From the NCBI GenBank assembly GCA_017302355.1, contig JAFLDQ010000052.1, positions 1 to 21,101 of the forward strand: DNA of 21,101 nt, given 5' to 3'. The notes beneath the pieces are model-generated. The model was not told where the DNA came from, did no database searches, and saw nothing but the letters and a program-made list of their open reading frames with translations. Positions 17,635-21,101 of this stretch are shown here, piece after piece. The stretch's first letter is position 1, and each line of letters opens with the position of its first letter. The translations under genes and the position numbers were made by a program. This DNA comes from Dechloromonas sp. (GTDB lineage: Bacteria > Pseudomonadota > Gammaproteobacteria > Burkholderiales > Rhodocyclaceae).

Positions 17635-18609
17635 ATGCAAAGCAGTGGACTTCTGAAACCCCGCATCATCGATGTGCAGAGCGTTTCGCCCGTGCAGGCC
17701 AAGGTGGTCATGGAGCCGTTCGAACGCGGCTACGGACATACCCTCGGCAATGCGCTGCGCCGCATCCTGCTGTCGTCGATGCCGGGCTATGCGCCGACCG
17801 AGGTCGGCATTGACGGCGTGCTGCACGAGTACTCCACGGTCGATGGCGTTCAGGAGGATGTCGTCGATATCCTGCTGAACCTCAAGGGCGTGGTGTTCAA
17901 GTTGCACAACCGCGACGTGGTCAACCTGAGGCTGGCCAAGGAGGGCGAAGGCGCCGTGTGCGCCCGTGACATCGAACTGCCGCACGATGTCGAGATCATC
18001 AATCCGGAGCATGTCATCGCCCACCTGTCCCCGGGCGGCAAGCTGTCGCTCGAGATCAAGGTCGAGAAGGGACGCGGTTACGTGCCGGGCAACGTGCGCA
18101 ACCTGGACGATTCCAAGACCATCGGCAAGCTGGTGCTCGATGCTTCGTTCAGTCCCATCCGGCGTGTCGCCTACGCGGTCGAGGCGGCCCGCGTCGAACA
18201 GCGCACCGACCTCGACAAGCTGATCGTCGATATCGAGACCAACGGGGTGGTCGAGCCGGAGGAAGCCATCCGCTTCGCTGCCCGCGTGCTGATGGAGCAG
18301 CTCTCCGTCTTTGCCGATCTCGAGGGTACGGCGCCGACGGCCGAGCCGTCACGACCCGCCCAGGTCGATCCGGTGCTGCTGCGGCCGGTGGACGATCTCG
18401 AATTGACCGTCCGTTCCGCCAATTGCCTCAAGGCCGAGAACATTTACTACATCGGCGACCTGATTCAGCGTACCGAGAACGAACTCCTGAAGACGCCGAA
18501 CCTGGGCCGCAAGTCGCTGAACGAGATCAAGGAAGTGCTTGCCGCCCGTGGCTTGACCCTGGGCATGAAACTGGAAAACTGGCCGCCGGCCGGTCTGGAA
18601 AAGGTCTGA
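17635..18609 (+). CDS. rpoA: RNA polymerase alpha subunit
   Basis: The alpha dimer is the scaffold for beta and beta-prime assembly, and its C-terminal domain contacts UP elements and activators. The 324-residue product has the N-terminal domain with [20 protein letters not shown] (31-50), GDI-less dimer core and [21 protein letters not shown] proline- and acid-rich linker lies at about 232-250, and the C-terminal domain has [18 protein letters not shown]. Arg260 corresponds to the DNA-contacting Arg265 of E. coli. GAGGAAG (17621-17627) precedes the ATG. Placement between rpsD and rplQ is conserved. Confidence 0.99.
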   Translation: MQSSGLLKPRIIDVQSVSPVQAKVVMEPFERGYGHTLGNALRRILLSSMPGYAPTEVGIDGVLHEYSTVDGVQEDVVDILLNLKGVVFKLHNRDVVNLRLAKEGEGAVCARDIELPHDVEIINPEHVIAHLSPGGKLSLEIKVEKGRGYVPGNVRNLDDSKTIGKLVLDASFSPIRRVAYAVEAARVEQRTDLDKLIVDIETNGVVEPEEAIRFAARVLMEQLSVFADLEGTAPTAEPSRPAQVDPVLLRPVDDLELTVRSANCLKAENIYYIGDLIQRTENELLKTPNLGRKSLNEIKEVLAARGLTLGMKLENWPPAGLEKV

Positions 18610-18667
18610 CGGCCATTTTCGACCCGGGCAGTCAAGGGACGCCTGTAGAACATAGAAAGGATTAACC

Positions 18668-19063
18668 ATGCGTCACCGTTTGGGACTTCGCAAACTCAAC
18701 CGCACCAGCAGCCATCGCTTGGCGATGCTGCGCAACATGACCGTCGCTCTCCTCAGGCACGAGGCGATCAAGACCACGCTGCCCAAGGCGAAGGAACTGC
18801 GCCGCGTCGTCGAACCGATGATTACCCTCGGCAAGAACCCGAGCGTTGCCAACAAGCGTCTGGCCTTCGACCGATTGCGTGACCGCGCCATCGTCGTCAA
18901 GCTGTTCGGGGAGATCGGTCCGCGCTATGCGGCCCGTCCCGGCGGCTATCTGCGCATCCTCAAGTGCGGCTTCCGCGTCGGCGACAATGCGCCGATGGCG
19001 TTCGTCGAGCTGGTGGATCGTCCGGAGCCCGCCGAGGCTGTGGAACTCGACGAAGCCGCCTGA
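18668..19063 (+). CDS. rplQ: 50S ribosomal protein L17
   Basis: L17 is a 50S protein near the tunnel exit. The 131-residue product begins [20 protein letters not shown] and has [40 protein letters not shown] and [21 protein letters not shown] short acidic tail follows. AAAGGA (18656-18661) lies before the start. It is the last gene of the supercluster, 24 nt from the terminator hairpin. Confidence 0.98.
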   Translation: MRHRLGLRKLNRTSSHRLAMLRNMTVALLRHEAIKTTLPKAKELRRVVEPMITLGKNPSVANKRLAFDRLRDRAIVVKLFGEIGPRYAARPGGYLRILKCGFRVGDNAPMAFVELVDRPEPAEAVELDEAA

Positions 19064-19087
19064 CGACGAACAGCAGGCGCAGGGAAG

Positions 19088-19119
19088 AAAGGCCGGGGAA
19101 TCCCGGCCTTTTCATTTTT
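19088..19119 (+). terminator. Intrinsic terminator of the alpha operon
   Basis: GGCCGGG (19091-19097) and CCCGGCC (19102-19108) form a perfect 7-bp G-C stem with loop GAAT, extended by AAA/TTT, and followed by TTTT-CA-TTTTT (19109-19119). It lies between the convergent rplQ and gltL ends. On the opposite strand the stem is followed by TTTCTTCC, a weaker T tract, so it may also end the glt transcript. Confidence 0.9.
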
Positions 19120-19123
19120 CGGT

Positions 19124-19852
19124 TCAGTGCTGCAGTATCTTCGAAAGGAACTGCTGCGCCCGTTCCGAGCGCGGGGTGCCGAAGAACTCCTCCTTCACGG
19201 CATCCTCGACGATCCGGCCCTGGTCCATGAAGATGACGCGGTTCGCCACCTTGCGCGCGAATCCCATCTCGTGCGTGACGCACATCATGGTCATGCCCTC
19301 CCTGGCGAGCTCGACCATGACGTCGAGCACTTCATTGATCATTTCGGGATCGAGCGCCGAGGTCGGTTCGTCGAACAGCATGCAGATCGGATCCATCGCG
19401 AGGGCGCGGGCGATCGCCACGCGCTGCTGCTGGCCGCCCGACAGTTCGCCGGGGAACTTGTTGGCTTGCGCCTTGAGGCCGACGCGGTCGAGCAGCTTGA
19501 GGCCCTTTTCCAGCGCCTCGTCCTTGCTTCGCTTCAGCACCTTGATCTGACCGATGGTCAGGTTCTCGGTAATGCGCATGTGCGGGAACAATTCGAAATT
19601 CTGGAAGACCATGCCGACATGGGCGCGCAGCTTCGACAGATCGGTTTTCGGATCGGCGATCGAGGTTCCCTTGACGATGATGTCACCCTGCTGGAATGGT
19701 TCCAGGCCGTTGACGCACTTGATCAGCGTCGACTTGCCCGAACCCGACGGCCCGCAGACGACGACGACTTCACCCTCGCGAACGCGCGTCGTGCACTCGG
19801 CGAGCACCTGAAACTGGCCGTACCACTTCGAAACATTGCGAAAGTCGATCAT
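19124..19852 (-). CDS. gltL: Glutamate/aspartate-type amino acid ABC transporter, ATP-binding protein
   Basis: This is the ATPase that powers a polar amino acid importer, probably for glutamate and aspartate. The 242-residue protein has Walker [10 protein letters not shown] (34-42), Q-loop Gln84 ([10 protein letters not shown]), signature [15 protein letters not shown] (137-151), Walker [14 protein letters not shown] (157-169) and the switch His194 (VTHEMGF). All key residues are intact. Its ATG overlaps the gltK stop by 4 nt. The family assignment is firm; the substrate rests on the GltK- and GltJ-like partners rather than on this subunit. Confidence 0.93.
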   Translation of the reverse strand: MIDFRNVSKWYGQFQVLAECTTRVREGEVVVVCGPSGSGKSTLIKCVNGLEPFQQGDIIVKGTSIADPKTDLSKLRAHVGMVFQNFELFPHMRITENLTIGQIKVLKRSKDEALEKGLKLLDRVGLKAQANKFPGELSGGQQQRVAIARALAMDPICMLFDEPTSALDPEMINEVLDVMVELAREGMTMMCVTHEMGFARKVANRVIFMDQGRIVEDAVKEEFFGTPRSERAQQFLSKILQH

Positions 19853-20523
19853 GAGCTGTATCTCGCTTGCAGACGCTTGACAACCCGGGAGACCGAGAAG
19901 CAGATGACGAAATAGACCGCGCCGGCAAAAAGCAGCAATTCGACCAGTCGACCGTCACGGTCGCCAACCTTGTAGGAGGTGCCGAAGAAGTCGGAAAGGC
20001 CGATGACATAGACCAGCGACGTGTCCTGGAAGAGGATGATGGCCTGCGTCAGGAGCAGCGGCAGCATGTTGCGGAAGGCCTGGGGAAGGACGATCATGCG
20101 CATGGTCTGCCCGGGTGTGAGGCCGAGCGCCAGACCGGCCGCCATCTGTCCCTTGGCGACGCTCTGGATGCCGGCGCGGATGATCTCCGAGTAATAGGCG
20201 GCTTCGAAAAGCGCGAAGGCGACCAGCGCCGAGGTCAGCCGGATGTCGCCGATGTTCTCTCCGAAGAGCGCCTTCAGCGCCTGCGGGACGATCAGGTAGA
20301 ACCACAGGATGACCATCACCAGGGGAACCGAGCGAAAGAGATTGACATAGACGGCGGCGAGCCCGGACAGGAACCGGTTGTGTCCGAGGCGCGCGACGGC
20401 GAGGAGGGTGCCCCAGACGACGCCGACGGCGATCGCGGTCAGGGTCACCTCGAGCGTCACCAGCATGCCCCGGGCGAGCAGCGGGATGGCGCCGGGAATC
20501 GAAGTCCAGTCGAATTCATGCAT
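19849..20523 (-). CDS. gltK: Glutamate/aspartate ABC transporter permease GltK
   Basis: This is one of two inner-membrane permeases of the importer. The 224-residue product begins [20 protein letters not shown], much like E. coli GltK (MYEFDWSSI). It has hydrophobic segments at about 20-42, 55-80, 95-110 and 190-212. The ATPase-coupling EAA loop is [20 protein letters not shown] (about 127-146), followed by [16 protein letters not shown] and [18 protein letters not shown]. It overlaps gltL by 4 nt and starts 3 nt after the gltJ stop, so the three genes form one operon. Confidence 0.93.
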   Translation of the reverse strand: MHEFDWTSIPGAIPLLARGMLVTLEVTLTAIAVGVVWGTLLAVARLGHNRFLSGLAAVYVNLFRSVPLVMVILWFYLIVPQALKALFGENIGDIRLTSALVAFALFEAAYYSEIIRAGIQSVAKGQMAAGLALGLTPGQTMRMIVLPQAFRNMLPLLLTQAIILFQDTSLVYVIGLSDFFGTSYKVGDRDGRLVELLLFAGAVYFVICFSVSRVVKRLQARYSS

Positions 20524-20526
20524 GGC

Positions 20527-21101
20527 TCATTTCCCTCCGATGAACCCGGGAACGCGAAACCTCCGCTCGACCTGGCGCATCAGGAACATCACGGTGACAT
20601 TGATCAGGACGTAGAGCAGGGTGACGGCGATGAAGGCCTCGTAGGGTTGGGCGGTAAAGTCGACAAGTTGCTGCGCCTGGCGGGAAAGCTCGATCAGACC
20701 GATGGTCGTGGCGACCGCCGAGTTCTTGAAGATGTTGAGGAATTCCGAGGTCAGCGGTGGCACGATGATGCGGTAGGCCATCGGCAGCAACACATGGCGA
20801 TAGACCTGCGGCAGGGTGAACCCCATCGCCAGCCCGGCATTCTTCTGGCCGCGCGGCAGCGAGTTGATCCCGGAACGGACCTGCTCGGCGACGCGCGCGG
20901 CGGTGAATAGTCCGAGACAGACCAGTGCCGACACGAACTGCTGCGCCAGCGGATTCATCTGCTTGAAGGCATTACCCATCTCCGCCGGAAGCAATTCCGG
21001 CAGGACGAAGTACCAGATGAACAGTTGGACCAACAACGGAATGTTGCGGAAGACCTCGACGTAGGCGGCGGCAAGAAGTCCGAGCCAGCGATTGGGAACG
21101 G
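20527..21101 (-). CDS. gltJ: Glutamate/aspartate ABC transporter permease GltJ (5' end outside window)
   Basis: This is the second permease of the importer. The frame is open to the window edge; about 190 residues are visible. The visible start reads VPNRWLGLLAAAYVEVFRNI, which matches an internal region of GltJ, so the N-terminus lies beyond 21101; the TTG at 21036 is internal. The coupling loop GLFTAARVAEQVRSGINSLP and PRGQKNAGLAMGFTLPQVYR is present. It ends with MRQVERRFRVPGFIGGK, close to the E. coli GltJ terminus. A binding-protein gene (gltI) would be expected just outside the window. Confidence 0.92.
   Translation of the reverse strand, partial: VPNRWLGLLAAAYVEVFRNIPLLVQLFIWYFVLPELLPAEMGNAFKQMNPLAQQFVSALVCLGLFTAARVAEQVRSGINSLPRGQKNAGLAMGFTLPQVYRHVLLPMAYRIIVPPLTSEFLNIFKNSAVATTIGLIELSRQAQQLVDFTAQPYEAFIAVTLLYVLINVTVMFLMRQVERRFRVPGFIGGK

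Noticed and set aside
16195..18024. A 609-codon open frame on the - strand, antisense to rpsM-rpoA, and similar long antisense frames at 5476-6774, 7776-9029 and 1664-2926
   Set aside because: They mirror strongly coding + strand genes in GC-rich DNA, lack ribosome binding sites and show no recognisable protein motifs; they are codon-bias shadows.

Overview
The window is about 21 kb of GC-rich (roughly 60%) bacterial chromosome. It carries the full str-S10-spc-alpha ribosomal protein supercluster on the + strand (676-19063), flanked on the left by the 3' end of an insertion-sequence transposase and on the right by a convergent glutamate/aspartate-type ABC transporter. The gene order (secY-infA-rpmJ-rpsM), a four-cysteine S4, a long non-zinc S14, a 324-residue RpoA and the GltJKL proteins point to a betaproteobacterium. 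A Rhodocyclales-like member is my best guess, from sequence style only, with no database search.

Layout. (1) 3-320: C-terminus of an IS1380-like transposase, then 355 bp without a gene that hold the probable IS end, a near-consensus sigma70 promoter and the structured rpsL leader. (2) 676-4986, str: rpsL, rpsG, fusA, tuf. (3) 5048-10174, S10: rpsJ, rplC, rplD, rplW, rplB, rpsS, rplV, rpsC, rplP, rpmC, rpsQ. (4) 10328-16146, spc: rplN, rplX, rplE, rpsN, rpsH, rplF, rplR, rpsE, rpmD, rplO, secY, infA, rpmJ. (5) 16198-19063, alpha: rpsM, rpsK, rpsD, rpoA, rplQ, closed by a strong hairpin terminator at 19088-19119. (6) 19124-21101 on the - strand: gltL, gltK and a 5'-truncated gltJ.

The genes encode much of both ribosomal subunits, two translation GTPases, IF-1, the main subunit of the Sec translocon and the RNA polymerase alpha subunit, so ribosome, secretion and transcription capacity are expressed together. 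Most junctions are 1-30 nt or overlap. The few longer gaps are where regulation is visible: 5' of rpsL, rpsL-rpsG, tuf-rpsJ, rpsJ-rplC and rpsQ-rplN. Three of these contain a promoter-like -10 hexamer lying in or beside a small palindrome followed by a T tract, and several contain hairpins that could be ribosomal-protein autoregulatory sites. There is no room for the E. coli type S10 leader 5' of rpsJ.

I found no tRNA, rRNA, CRISPR array or clearly new gene system. The coding content is conserved core machinery. The observations most worth checking are the unusual left neighbour (an IS end where rpoC is normally found), the intergenic RNA structures, and a codon-usage break inside tuf.
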